A stretch of 64,000 nucleotides of DNA from the NCBI GenBank assembly GCA_001972305.1, contig BDDD01001366.1:186001-250000 (forward strand), in the 5' to 3' direction. Numbering within the stretch: the stretch's first letter is position 1; the number at the start of each line of letters is the position of its first letter. The DNA comes from Cephalotus follicularis. Lineage: Eukaryota; Streptophyta; Magnoliopsida; Oxalidales; Cephalotaceae. Positions 41,640-53,545 of this stretch are shown here, one piece after another. The translations under genes and the position numbers were made by a program. The notes beneath the pieces were generated by a model. It saw only the letters and a program-made list of their open reading frames with translations, did no database searches and was not told the DNA's origin.

Positions 41640-43960
41640 ATGGCTAGAACTAAGCAAACCGGTAGGTCTTCTCCTCCCTTAGAAGTCGAACCATTGGCCA
41701 TGGTGGCTCCCACCGCCGAAAGTCCTCTCTCTTCTGAAGGCAGACTGGGGGCTAAGGTGGGTGACCCTGTTGCCCCAACCGCCGAGGCTAACACCCCAGC
41801 TTCGGATTGCTTTGGTGTTAGCACTCTCTCTCGCGATGAGGTGCTAGAGCTTTCCTATAAGTAGAACTTCCCTGATGGGTTGAGATTTAATCTTCCCTCA
41901 GATCCTCGAATGGTTACAGAGAGCAGGGAGGGCCTCTTCATGGTCTTTGAAGGTGCACTCTCCCACGGCTTAAGGGTTCCAGTACCCTCCTTTGCCATCT
42001 CGGTCCTGGAGAATTTTTGTCTCCATCCTTCTCTCCTTCAACCTCAGTCTTGGAGCTTTATAATAGGCTTCCTTGTTAAGTGTATCGAGTCAGAGGTAAG
42101 TGTGACAGTGGCTCTTTTTAAAGAGTTCCATGTCCTCTCGGCCTCACCAAGAAAGCGCGGGTACTTTTAAAAGTCTCATTCTGGTGTCAAAAAACTTCTG
42201 TTCAACCCTACCAAATCCATTAAGAATTGGAGGAAGAGGTATTTCTTGATAAAAAAAACTTAAAAGGATTCACTCCCTCCCCCTGGTGTGATTCCATGGA
42301 CACACCACCTCTGAACAAGAGGTCCCGTTTGACCTCGCCAGAGAAGGTGGACCTCAACAAAATCCTGGCCCTAGAGCCCGAAGAGATGAATTCCACTGTA
42401 CGTGAGGATCGTCTGCTCCAAGCAGGACTGAGCGTGGTCCAAAACCGAGGATTGCACTCGGATGGAGCCGAGGTGGACATCTCAGAGGGAGAGGAAGGTC
42501 AAGATAGACACGTGCCCCATGTGCCAGGGAAAAACTGTATAAAGTCTTTATCTCCTCCAATTTGAGCTTTCTAATTTCTTATGCTTTGTCATTATTAACT
42601 GCCATGCTCTTGACCTAGTGATTTCTTATTTTTGTGTAGTAATGGCTTCTCGGCGAGACTTTAATGCCCTATTCAAGGCCACCAAAATAATGAAGCCAAC
42701 GCCTGGCGAAGGATCCAAGCTAGGATCAACTACCGAGAAGGCGAAGCAGAAAGAGAAGGAGGCTTCCGAGGGGGCCAGGCAGAGAGCAAAGGCCGACACC
42801 GAGGGGGCTAAACAAATGAAGAAAGTTGCGGCTACGGCAAAGGACAAAGGAGCCAAGAGGCCTGCAAGGGGGCGTTCCTCGGATGTACCTTCTAAGCCTC
42901 TGAGCAAGAAGGGCAAGGGCATTTCAGAGGCCAAGCTCAAATCTATTCTGGGCAGAACTTCTCGGAGCCCAATTGTACTGCCTCCTCCTTGGGACGTGGA
43001 GAAGATGATCGAGGAGCCAGAGGTGATAGGGAATGCGGGGACAAGTCTTAACAACCCCGGATTCCCCTTTGCTCTCAGCTCTCTGTCTCTTCCCGGACGA
43101 GCTTAAAGCGAGGAAGGATTGGAACAACGAGAAGTTGATCCACAGATACTTGAAGAGCCACTTTAGGGTAATTGGCATCTTCTACTTCTTTTGGAATATG
43201 CCTTCTGCTTTTCCTCTGACTTTTGCACTTTTCTGGCAGGCTATGAATGACCATCACCTCTTGGTTGAGAACTTTTCGATCATCCTGGAGAGGTATAACA
43301 AGGATAGGGTTGAGTTAATGGAGCTCGCAGAGACCTCTCGCTCGGCAAAGGCCCAACTTGAGGAAGTCCTCAAGACCCAGGAATCTCTTAAGGTGGAGAG
43401 GATCGAGGCCATCCGAGAGAGGGATCAACTATGAAAGGACCTCTCCAACGTCGGCGAACAGTTCCGAGGTCTGGACAACAAGTTCGAGGCCTACCGCAAG
43501 AAGGATGAAGAGAGACGTGCTAAGGTAGTGGAGGACGCCTTGACGGAGTTCAAGTCTTCGGATGAATTCCACTGTTTGGTGGAGGCCTCTGTGGAGGACT
43601 ACAAAGTTTCAGAAGCTTTCGGTGATGAAGTCTTCAAGGAATCCGCCGAGTACTATCGTCGGGGATTCTACACTTGCCGAAACCCGGATCTCAACTCTTC
43701 ATCCCGAGGTTCCCTTGGGCGAGGTTGCTTACTGGTTGGCTGCCAAGGCCTTCGACTACTACCCGGAAGGTTATGAGGCTGAGGAACCCTTGGAAGAAAG
43801 AGCCGAGCAAGGGGTCGAAGCAGTGGAAGAGGTGGTTGGACTTGCCTCCGACGCGGTGGTTGATCAAGGGGGCGAGGTAGAAGGAGATGGATCATCAGGG
43901 GCTACTATCCTTCCCTCGGGTCCTGACTATGATCCTTCAAACGGTGCCCCAGCTGCTTAG
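41640..43960 (+). pseudogene. Antisense ORF block of element B (PF04195-like), start MARTKQTGRSS
   Basis: The first ATG directly follows an in-frame TAA, so the start is fixed: MARTKQTGRSSPPLEVE. Blocks in order: FNLPSDPRMVTESREGLFMV and EGALSHGLRVPVPSF with VALFKEFHVLSASP (41880-42170); a central acidic part (42227-42565); a lysine/alanine-rich basic part (42650-43050, AKQKEKEASEGARQRAKADT); a coiled-coil-like segment (43250-43434, ELAETSRSAKAQLEEVLKTQ); and a C-terminal segment with VEDYKVSEAFGDEV and YYRRGFYTCRN (43528-43690), then an acidic tail. The order is the same as element A. GT-AG intron-like spacers may explain some gaps. The function of this family is unknown; location in the nucleus is an inference from the basic region. 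Partly decayed. Confidence 0.75.
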
Positions 43961-44511
43961 TCATTGTAGGCTAGCCTTTAGATTATAACAATCTTCAATG
44001 TAATTTCCAATTGTAATAGTTTTTGACTTTCGCACTTGTAATCTTTAAATGTGAATGAAAATGAACCTTTTTGTATCCTCGGATCAGGTCTTAATTTCTC
44101 CGCATCGTGTGTTTGAACTTTACATATATATCTGTTTACAATTCCTTTAGGAATTTTATCCCAGTCTAACTTATAGACTTAGATATATGATCATATAAGC
44201 TTTGTAATCCACGTAGGACACTTTGCTCGCAAAGCGTTTAGGTAATAGGACATGGTCTTTATGAGTTCTGTTGTGTTCGTAGACTAAGTATTTGGTCTGC
44301 TCGATCAAGTTCCTATGGGTTTGTCAAGCAAGCTATCGTCTGGTCCATCATGTTATGAACCAGGTTGTCTGAGCTTGCAGTCCTCGTAGGGACACTTGTT
44401 TCAAAGTGCTCAGTACAACAAGCTTGATCGTTGTGAGTTCCTATAGATTCGCCTTTCAAGACACGATTTTGGTCTGGTCGGACAAGTTCCCATGGTGTTG
44501 ACGACCAGAGT
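43961..44511. other. Element B non-coding spacer downstream of the antisense ORF
   Basis: AT-rich 3'-UTR-like sequence (GTAATTTCCAATTGTAATAG, AATGTGAATGAAAATGAACC) is followed by a conserved block, 44250-44500. That block recurs in element C and, reversed, in element A. No ORF. Confidence 0.55.
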
Positions 44512-44665
44512 TTACTCCCTGAGGAGTCTTAATGCTTCCTTGGAAGTCTTTTGGTGCTCCTCGGAAGGAGTCTTTAGGGTGCTCCTCGGACGGAGTCTTT
44601 TGGGTGCTCCTCGAAAGGAGTCTTTTTTTTCTCCTCAGAAGGAGTCATTTGTTGAGTGCCCCTTT
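44512..44665. repeat. Hairpin minisatellite of element B (about six units)
   Basis: Units such as GTGCTCCTCGGAAGGAGTCT and GTGCTCCTCGAAAGGAGTCT each end in a T-run. The stem CTCC/GGAG and the following (A/G)GTCTTT match elements A and C, while the four to six bases between the arms differ. It lies between the antisense ORF and the end of integrase. Confidence 0.8.
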
Positions 44666-44935
44666 GGGCGTATGACACCTTAGTCCGTTCGAGACCTCGG
44701 CTTATGTTTGTGAAATTTTGCAAGCTTTGGACCTGAACTGAGATGTACTCTGAATGCCCCCATGCTTGAAGTAAAATTTCACATTTGAGGGAGTTGATCA
44801 GTGGTTGTTCAAAGGTTTGAGGACATGAACATTGGACCTCCGGTCCCTTGCAAACTTGGAACTATGATCTTGAACAAATATTTTGAAAAAATTCAACTTT
44901 TATTGATGTCTTGAATTTGTACAACTTACACAAAA
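44666..44935. other. Element B spacer between integrase end and minisatellite
   Basis: TTGAGGGAGTTGATCAGTGG and GGACATGAACATTGGACCTC match the same place in element C (33740-33850) and, reversed, element A (3560-3610). Conserved non-coding sequence of the family. Confidence 0.6.
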
Positions 44936-47900
44936 TCATTGGTAATATTTTCTCAGATGCTCGGCATTCCAAGCTCTGGCAATATCCCTTCCCCCCAGAG
45001 TTTCAAGTTTGAATGTTCCTGGCCGGAGCACTCTCTTTATTTTGTATGTTCCTTCCCAGGTGGGAGATAGTTTTCCTCTGGTACCGGTTGGATCCGCAAT
45101 AGCTGAGTTGCGTAGGACTAGATCTCCTTGCCTTAATGGTCTGGGGTTCACCTTTTTGTTGTAATAATGGCTCACCCTCTATTGGTAGGCTACCACTCTG
45201 ATGGCGGCCTTATCTCTGAGCTCTTCTACTAAGTTGAGGAGGCATCTAAGTCCTTCTTCATTGTTCTTTTCAGTGAAGTGCACAACCATTGGTGATTGCA
45301 CGCCAATCTCTACCAGTATCATAGCTTCAGCTCCAAAACAAAGACTATATGGGGACTCACCAGTTGTGGTCCGAGGAGTGGTCCTGTATGCCCATAGTGT
45401 ACTTGGTAGCTCCTCTGTCCATCTTCCTTTGCTATCTTCAAGGCGCTTCTTAAAGCCCGAGATGATTGCTCTGTTGATTACCTCGGATTGACCGTTGCAC
45501 TGGGGGTAGGCCACCGAGGCAAGTCTATGCTCTATTCTCCATTCTTTGCAAAAGTCACGAAAGGCTTGGCAGTCAAACTGTTTACCATTTTCTGAGACTA
45601 TTGTCCTCGGGACTCCAAATCTACAGATAATGGATTTCCAAACGAAACTCTCCGTGTTTGCTTCTGTGATTGTGGCCAAAGGCTCTGCTTCCACCCACTT
45701 GGTGAAGTAATATACTGCTACAATGAGAAACTTCCTCTGACCTGTCGCCATGGGTAGCGGTCCGACGAAATCCATTGCCCATTGTGCAAAGGGCCATGGG
45801 GCGGTGATGGACGTCAGAGGTTGAGAAGGTCTTCTACTTATGTTTGCGTTCCTTTGGCATTTGTCACATTTTCTCACTTGGCCAGTAGTAGCCCTGCCTT
45901 AATAGCTTGTGGGACAATGTTCTGCCTCCTGTTTGGTTTCCACAAACTCCTTCATGGACTTCCCTTAGAGAATAATCGGCCTCTAAGGGAGTCAAGCATC
46001 TCAGCCAAGGAAAAGAGAATGATCTTTTGTAGAGGATCCCATCTCGAAGTTGGAATCTGTTTGATCTGTACACCAGTTTCCTCGCCTCTGCTAGGTCCTC
46101 GGGCAAGATCCCATTTCTCAGCCAGTTGATAAAGGGAGTCATCCAATTCGGCTCCTGTGGTATATCAATGTCCATCACATCTACTTCCGAGATGGTAGGC
46201 CTGTTTAGGTAGTTTACTAGCACGGTTTGATTTTTCTCCAGCTCCTCGGCCGTTGCTAGTTTGGACAACTGGTCTGCTCAGGCGTTCTCTACTCTGGGGA
46301 CTTTCAAAACCCTTAGAACTTCGAAGGCTTACTTTAAACTTTGAAAATGTGATAAGTACTTGGCCATTGAGTCTTCTCGGGCTTCGTACTCTCCACTTGT
46401 CAGACCAACCACTAGCTGAGAATCACTTGAGTCTTCTATCCTTTGCACCTCCAAGTGCTTTGCAATGGTCAGCCCGGCTATCAGAGCTTCCCACTCGGCT
46501 TCGTTGTTTTTAGCTTTGAAGCCAAACCTCAAAGCATACTCCAGCGTCCACCCGTCTGGACTTGATAACACTAGTCTTGCTCCACTGCCAGTGATGCAGG
46601 AAGATCCGTCCACAGACAACTTCCATAAACCCTCTCACTCTCGGAGGGGTTCTCCTCCGTACACTCCGTAGGTGTATTATCTCCAACAAAGTCGGCCAAG
46701 ACCTGTGACTTGATGGTTGGTCTGGCTTTGAACTTCACATCATACTCGCCTAGTTCGACTGACCACTTGATTAATCTTCCTCAGGTTTCGCAAGAACTTG
46801 TTTGAGTGGTTTGTCAATCAGAACCTTGATTGTATGGACTTGAAAATATGGCCTCAATTTCCTGGCTGCTATGATCAGGGCATAGGCAAACTTTTCCACG
46901 TCTGGGTACCTCCCATCGGCGTCATTCAAAGCCTTGCTTACATAGTACACTGGCTTTTGAACTTTCTCCTCCTCCCTGACTAGCACTGCACTCACTGCGC
47001 CCGAGGTGGCTGCAAGGTCCAAATACAAGTCTTCCCCATCCTTAGGTTTTGAGATCAGAGGAGGGGAAGCCAGGTATTTCTTCAACTTGTCGAAGGCCGC
47101 TTGACACTCGTCTAACCAAGAAAATCCCTTGGGATCTCTAAGTACTTTGAAGAAAGGGAGGCACTTCTCTGCTGACTTTGACATAAACCTGCTCAAAGCT
47201 GCTATCTTTCCATTCAGTCTTTGAACATCCCTGATGGGTTGGGGAGGCCTCATACTCTGAACCACTGAGATCTTCTTTGGATTGGCCTCTATTCCTCTGC
47301 TGGAGACCATGAATCCGAGGAACTTGCCAGAGGTGACCCCAAAAGTACACTTGGAGGGGTTGAGCTTCATGTTGTACCTTCTCAGTACCTCAAATGTTTC
47401 CTCGTGATCCTTGGGACAAGCTTTGTTGAGGTCTGTGAAGTCGATGCACATCCTCCACTTGCCATTTGCTTTCTTGACTAGGACTGGGTTCGCCAGCCAG
47501 TCTGAGTAATGCACTTGCCTTATGAACCATGCTTGCGAGAGCTTGCTCACCTCCTTGGCTATTGCCTGCTGCCTCTCGGGAGCGAAGTTCCTCTTCTTCT
47601 GCCTGGTTGGAGGCCTTATTGGATCCACACTTAGCTTGTGAACCATCACTTTTGGGTCAGAGGGACCTCCTCTGCCAACCATGCAAAAACATCTTTGTTA
47701 TTTCGGAGGAATGTTATTAATTACCCCTTCTCCACCTCTCCAAGCTGCGAGCCAACTTGGAAGACTCTTTCAGTGTCGCGCTCTGCTAGGGGCACTTGGA
47801 TCACATCTTCAACAGGCTATGGGTGCTCAGGTTCCACATCTCCTCTGAGCTCCACATTTGCTATAGAAAGTACCTTGTCCTTCCCTTTGTCCATGATGGC

Positions 47901-50241
47901 AGTCTTGTAGCACTGCCTTGCCGCCTGTTGATCTCCTCTGGCTTCCCCTACACCAAACCTTGTAGGGAATTTCATCAATAAGTGTCTGGTGGACACTATA
48001 GCCTCCATTAAGTTCAGTCCTGGTCACCCAATTATGGCATTGTATGGGCTTGGTGTGTCCACTACCAGGAAAGTCATCTCTACCTGGGTCTAGTGTGGGG
48101 CCATGCCTGCAACCACGGACAGTTCGATGGATCCCAGAGGATGGACCATCTCTGCTACGAAGCCAACCAGTGGGGTCTTCACGGGCTTCAGCTGGTCGAT
48201 CGGTATCCTCAGCCGATCAAATGCGTGCTTGTACAGGATATCGGCCGAGCTCCCGCTATCAACAAGAATCCTCTTCATAGTGAAAAGTGTCACTTGAAGA
48301 GTTATCACCACCAGATCATCGTGAGGGAGACGTGCTCCCTCATAGTCCACCTCCGAGAAGGATATCACCTCCTCATCTCCACCTGTCCTTAGCCTTTTGC
48401 TGTTATGGATCTGTTGCACAGTGAGGGATTGCCTCCCATAGGCTTTCCTAGTATTCTTGTGGTCGTCACCAGAAGTGACCCCCCCAGAGATGGTGTGGAT
48501 GACACCACTGGTTTGTTGTTGCTGCGGCTCCTCTTGTTGCCGAGGTGCCTCTTCTCTTCTTTGCTCCCTTCTTCCTTGAGGAGCGTCCCTGTCCACATAC
48601 TTGCGCAGGTGCCCCTTCTGAATCAGTTCCTCGATCTGATTCTTTAATTGCCTGCACTGCTCGGTATCATGTCTGTGGTCAGGATGATACCTGCAGTATT
48701 TTTCCATGTCCCTCTTCTCGGCTGGGGACCTCATCTTTTCAGGCCATTGGATGGGTACCTTATCTTGCTTCACTGCAAGTATTCTGGTGCGAGTGCCCAG
48801 GAGGGGGGGCAAAGTTGTTGTGGGATGGGACAGGCACCCCTCTCCTGGGTAAGTCACCCGACCTGGAGAGCTTGTGTCTGAGGTCGTCCTTTGGTAGGCC
48901 GGACCTCTCTTTCCTCTTCTCCTTCTTCCTGGGAGCATTGCGTGAATGCTCCCCCTTCTCCTCCTAATGGCCCGACCAGGGTGTTTTGTGTTTCCTGGCT
49001 GCCATCTCTTCCTCGGCATTGACATGCCTTTCTACTCTCCTCAGCAGATCTTCCATGTCCACCGCGGGTTTCTTTATAAGGGAGAAGGTGAAGGACGAGT
49101 TATTCCTCAGGCCACTATTTAATACAGCTAGGGCGAAGGATAGCTCTAGATCTTTCACTGTGAGAGACTCCCTGTTCAACCTGGTGAGGTAGTCCCTCAG
49201 GGACTCATCTCTCCCCTGTACCACATTGATCAGGTGGGTAGAGTTCCTCCTCTGCGTAGTGCTGTTGAGGAATTTGGTGACAAACAGCTCCGTAAGCTGT
49301 TCAAAATCCTTCACCGACCTCTGAGCTAGGGTAGAGAACCATGACTGGGCAGCACCAGTCAATGTGGCCGGGAATCCTCAGCATAGTGTGGTGTCTGAGG
49401 CCTGGTGCACCAACATGGTCTGAATGTAGGTGCACACATGTTGGATGGGGTCCGTGGTCACATCGTATTTATCAAGGCTAGGGAGCTGGAATCCACTGGG
49501 GATACGCGTCGTCATGATCTCGGGTATAAAGGGGTGGGCGCTAAGGTTGCGCACCTCTGACATATATCCCCTTGGCTTCTTGGCCCCTTGAAGCCTTCTC
49601 TCCACCTCAGCAAGCCTTCTGTTCATTGCTTTCTCCATGTCCTCAATGTTTCTAGCCCTACTAGAAACACATGACCCCCCGACCAATGTAGCCGCGCGGT
49701 ATGCCCTGCTTCCCTGGACAGTCGCTGCTCTGCGTGGGGCATTAGACTGTACTCGTGCATCCTCTACACCCCTGGCTCCCCCTTGAGGATCCACATCCAT
49801 GGCTTGGTGCTCTGGATACTCTCTCCTGGGATCGTTGGGCTGATCTCGGGCAGTTGAGGACTCTGCCCTCTGAGATGCATGAATCTCAGGTCTCCTCCCC
49901 AAGGGAATATTATCTCCTGACCGTCTTAGAGGAAGTCTCTCTCCCCTAGGCGGGTTTCGCCTAGCACTTCGGGGGTGCCCCATCTCCACCGCTGGACTAA
50001 TAAGGCCACTTTGTCCTCGGCTGTTCGCTTGGACAGGTCTGGCCTGGGCCTGGTTGGCAAGGTTGGTTGTCAACGGATTTGTGAGACGCTCCATTCCTTG
50101 GAGAAGCTGATTGAGCTGCTCCCCAGTGACAGGAGCTTGTTCGTGGGCCACAAATTAGCCGGCCTCAGGAAGAGGAGCTGGGATCTCTTGTTGTCACCTG
50201 TTGGTGGCTCCAGAATTGTTGATATTCTTTCTCAGAGGCAT
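44936..50241 (-). pseudogene. Element B gag-pol fossil
   Basis: Reading leftwards: gag from about 50241 (MPLRKNINNSG), with core LDKYDVTTDPIQHVCTYIQ near 49480 and LTGAAQSWFSTLAQRSVKDF near 49350; a zinc-knuckle-like segment near 48690 (YCRYHPDHRHDTEQCRQLKN); protease at about 48300-47960 (ILVDSGSSADILYKHAFD); RT at about 47700-47250 (ANGKWRMCIDFTDLNKACPK); RNase H at about 47130-46780 (YVSKALNDADGRYPDVEKFA); second RNase H at about 46620-46270 (MSVDGSSCITGSGARLVLSS); integrase at about 46060-44936, with CDKCQRNANISRRP, WAMDFVGPLPMATGQRKF and NRAIISGFKKRLEDSKGRW. The integrase block 45877-45179 is long and open. At least half a dozen breaks overall. Confidence 0.9.
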
Positions 50242-50267
50242 GATTCTTGATGGCTTTTTGCTACGTT

Positions 50268-50286
50268 TCCCACAGACGACGCCAAC
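50268..50286 (-). other. Primer-binding-site region of element B
   Basis: Directly inside the 5' LTR the - strand reads GTTGGCGTCGTCTGTGGGA. The TGGCG-CG core resembles sites primed by tRNA-Asp in Tat/Athila relatives (TGGCGCCGTTG...). Element C has GTTGGTGCCGTCTGTGGG in the same place. Confidence 0.5.
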
Positions 50287-51156
50287 TGTTGATGTTAAAA
50301 TCCTTCCCTCAATAGTACCCCACGTGGAGGGCTTTGATTTGTTTAGGGAAACGCTTGAATATGTCCGAGAAAGGTGTTTGTTGGTTGAGAATCCCTGTAC
50401 AAGTAGAACAAACAATGGTAGAAGGTCCAGGAGGTTGTTCTCTCGGGGACACTCCGACGCTCAAGTTAGTAGATGCACAGAGAAAACTAGGTTCTTTAGA
50501 ATGCTAAAATGACTGACCTTTGTACAGATTGTGAAATTGGTATTTATAGAGTTGGTTGGTAACTGTCTGAGCGTGAAAAACGGAGGTGATTGTTATCCCC
50601 TAAGGAAATGTCGAGGATCTCGGTCATTTCCCTTGATCTCCGCCGGATTTGTTGATACTTTCCTTGTAGGTCGTTTACCATATCCTATCATTCCATATCT
50701 GAGGAGATGAACCCTTGGAATGTAGGCGGATGTCAAGGCCTCATCCTGTGGAGGACGACTGTAGAGGGCGAGGAAAGATAGGTCATTTGGTCTCTTATCC
50801 GTTTCCAGGTCTTCAACATCAAGAGCATCTTCAAGTGCTTGTGCCAAAGGCATTATGTTGCTCGCAAAGGCCCGAGGAAGAGGTCTTCCACAGTACAGTT
50901 GGAGAGGAGGTCCTCGGCACGGACGCCAAAACAGAGGTCCTCGGCACTGGTGCCGAGGAGGATGACCTCTGCAAAGCCGCCACGGGGGAACTCCTCGACA
51001 CTGATGCCGAGGAGGAGATCACCTGTTATTGCCACAGGAGTTAATGAGCTTCCTCTGACTTGTGCTCGTATATAAGCCTTAAAGTCCCTAGAGTTTTAGC
51101 AACGCCTTCAGGGGACACGTGTTGTTCTTGGTATAGATAGATTTTTCCCCATATCA
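50287..51156 (-). repeat. 5' LTR of element B (870 bp)
   Basis: Runs from TGTTGATGTTAAAATCC to TTCCCCATATCA and is followed by CTATT. It differs from the 3' LTR by about 6% and by 27 extra bp around GGTCCTCGGCAC near 50910-50950. That segment looks like a local duplication of a GGTCCTCGGCAC unit. Confidence 0.9.
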
Positions 51157-51476
51157 CTATTTATAAGATATTTTAATTAAATTATTTTTATTATGTATCT
51201 AATTTAATAAAAATATTTAATTAAACTATTATTATAATTTTCAAAGAGATCACCTGTTATTGCCACTGGAGTTAAGGAGCTTCCTCTGACTTGTGCTCGT
51301 ATATAAGCCTTAAAGTCCCTAGAGTCTTAGCAACGCCTTCAGGGGACACGTGTTGTTCTTGGTATAGATAGATTTTTCCTCATATCACTATTTATAAGAT
51401 ATTTTAATTAAATTATTTTTATTATGTATCTAATTTAATAAAAATATTTAATTAAACTATTATTATAATTTTCAAA
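51015..51476. repeat. 231-bp tandem duplication spanning the LTR/flank junction of element B
   Basis: 51015-51245 (the last about 142 bp of the 5' LTR plus about 89 bp of flanking AT-rich DNA) is repeated at 51246-51476 with only a handful of differences. It therefore arose after the element inserted. Each unit includes TATATAAGCC and the sequence CATATCACTATTTATAAG. Confidence 0.9.
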
Positions 51477-51668
51477 TATAAATTGAACAAATGAATATAC
51501 GATAAAATAAAAAATATTAATCTTTGTCCATTATCATTATCATTATTTTATTTTTTATTTTTAATGTATTTTTAATTATTTTATTTTGTATTTTAATTAC
51601 TTAGTATATCAATTAATAAAAAAAATACAATTTATAATAGTAAATTAAATCAGTGGATAAATTAAGGT
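51477..51668. other. AT-rich intergenic DNA
   Basis: Simple A/T sequence with TTATCATTATCATTATTTTA-type low complexity. No gene or transposon end is visible. Confidence 0.5.
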
Positions 51669-53545
51669 TGTCACACCCGCTTCCGACAGCACCCGATATC
51701 CTACCAAGAACGGATATGACATTCCATATGACAACTTCCTTTCGGAAGTCATCACATGGTTTTTATAAAACCAACTTTAAACTTTGAAAAATCAATTTGA
51801 AATCACTAGTTGACTTTCCTTAAAACCTTAAAAAAATTCTAACTCTTAAATTTTTACGAAAATCGGGCATGTAATATCCGTTTATCGGACTATGCCCCCT
51901 ATAAAGAAAAACACAGTTTATATCCACACTCCCGAATGAGGAATTCAACAGTTTATAAAGTGGGCTCAGCCCTCAGCAAACCACAATTTAAACTAATAAC
52001 GTGCATGGGTTGGGCTCAGCCTCAACCATTTTATCAAAGCATGCAAAGCAAATACATAGGACTCGGCCTTTCAATAGCAAAATCATAAAAGAAAACATTT
52101 ATATGAAAACATAAGTAATACGTAAATTAAATGTTGATGTAGTTATGCTATGCATATGTTGAAACCCTGGTAGCATGCCCCGCCCTCGTGGTCCTTCATC
52201 TACTGAAATGCTCTAACAATCTTCTTGCCTCTATCTGGAAGGGGGAAAAAAAGGAGGGACTTAGTCCAAATGACTAAGTGAGTAGAAACAATAAATACAT
52301 CTCCCATAACTATATACCAAAAAAAAGGAGAAATAATATAAGCTCAAGGTAGAAAACAAGGTAAATCCATGGCAAGAAATGAAATCAAAGATCACAAAGG
52401 AAATCAAGATCCATAAGGGAAATCAGAATCAACAAACTTAACCAGGATCCACAAAAGAAACAAGATTCACAAAAAGTACACAAACTCTGAAAAAATAAGC
52501 AAGATACTCAACCATATAAAAATGCCCGAATGCAATGAGATCAGCAATGTATACAAGAACCAAAATATGAATAAGATCTATAACGACACCCAAGATCCAC
52601 AAGGATATCCAGATCCACAAAAGAATATCGAGATCCACGAGGATATCAAAATCAACAGAGGATATCAAGATCAACAAAGGGCATCGAAATTCTCAATGAT
52701 ATCAAGATCCACAAAAGAGATCCACAAGGATGACAAGATCATCTCAATACTCAACAATCAAATTCCATAATTATGACCATAGACATTAACAAAACTCCAT
52801 AAATGAAACTCGGAAGTCAACAATAAAAGTTCCGTTGAACAAACTCAAAGCTCAGGACTTCCCATGTACAATAAAATGTCAAGAATTTCGGATATGATCA
52901 ACAATCATGAAAAGCACAAAAGCACGACTCCAATGAAATAACCAGTGACTCAACAAGGAAGTCCACTGAACAAATATCATACTCAAGACACCAACCAAAT
53001 ACATGAGAGTCGCAATAATATCAAGTATATGGATATCAAAGCTTAAAGATACGATCATAACAATATCAATATCAAGAATGTAATATGTGCCCAGGAAAAC
53101 ATATAAATATAAGAGGATGCTGGTACCAATCATATCATTGCCTCATTTCTGCCGTCAAATCACATGGCAATACAATCTGCTCTGCCGCCAAATCACATAA
53201 CATCATATCATAACCGCTGCAGCAATAATATAAGCCAATAAGCTACATGATGTGATCATCATCCATCATACACCGGTGCAGAGTGCCTATGGTAAGCATA
53301 ACATTAATCCCTCGACCAAGGGGACATCGTTATTTCACGGATCTGCCCTCGTTGAAAATCATGTATCACAACCTCGACCGAGGGGACGCCGTTATTTCAC
53401 GGATCTGCCCTCGTGGGAATCACGTAGCCAATACAGTTAAATGGATGAGGGACGGAGCATCTGCTGCACTCACACTTAGCATACCAACATAAACAATAGT
53501 ATGCTGCAGATCTAGGTATGGAACCCGGGGGTAGTTCCCACATAG

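Larger units (their letters stand above)
40255..51156 (-). mobile_element. Tat-lineage Ty3/Gypsy element B, full length in structure, decayed coding
   Basis: Both LTRs are present and flanked by CTATT (40250-40254 and 51157-51161). Between them on the - strand are primer-site region, gag, protease, RT, RNase H, second RNase H, integrase and minisatellite; the antisense ORF is on the + strand, then the polypurine tract. The LTRs differ at about 50 of 840 positions by hand count (about 6%) plus a 27-bp length difference. At commonly used plant rates that is roughly two million years or somewhat more. At least half a dozen breaks interrupt the coding part. It is the best-preserved Tat copy here and defines the family layout. 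Confidence 0.92.

Noticed and set aside
41640-41864. A true histone H3 gene, suggested by MARTKQT
   Set aside because: Similarity stops after about ten residues; the rest matches the antisense ORF family of element A.
44512-44665. Hairpin followed by T-run as bacterial Rho-independent terminators
   Set aside because: The setting is a plant retrotransposon, where this mechanism does not apply; the pattern is reported as a conserved hairpin unit instead.
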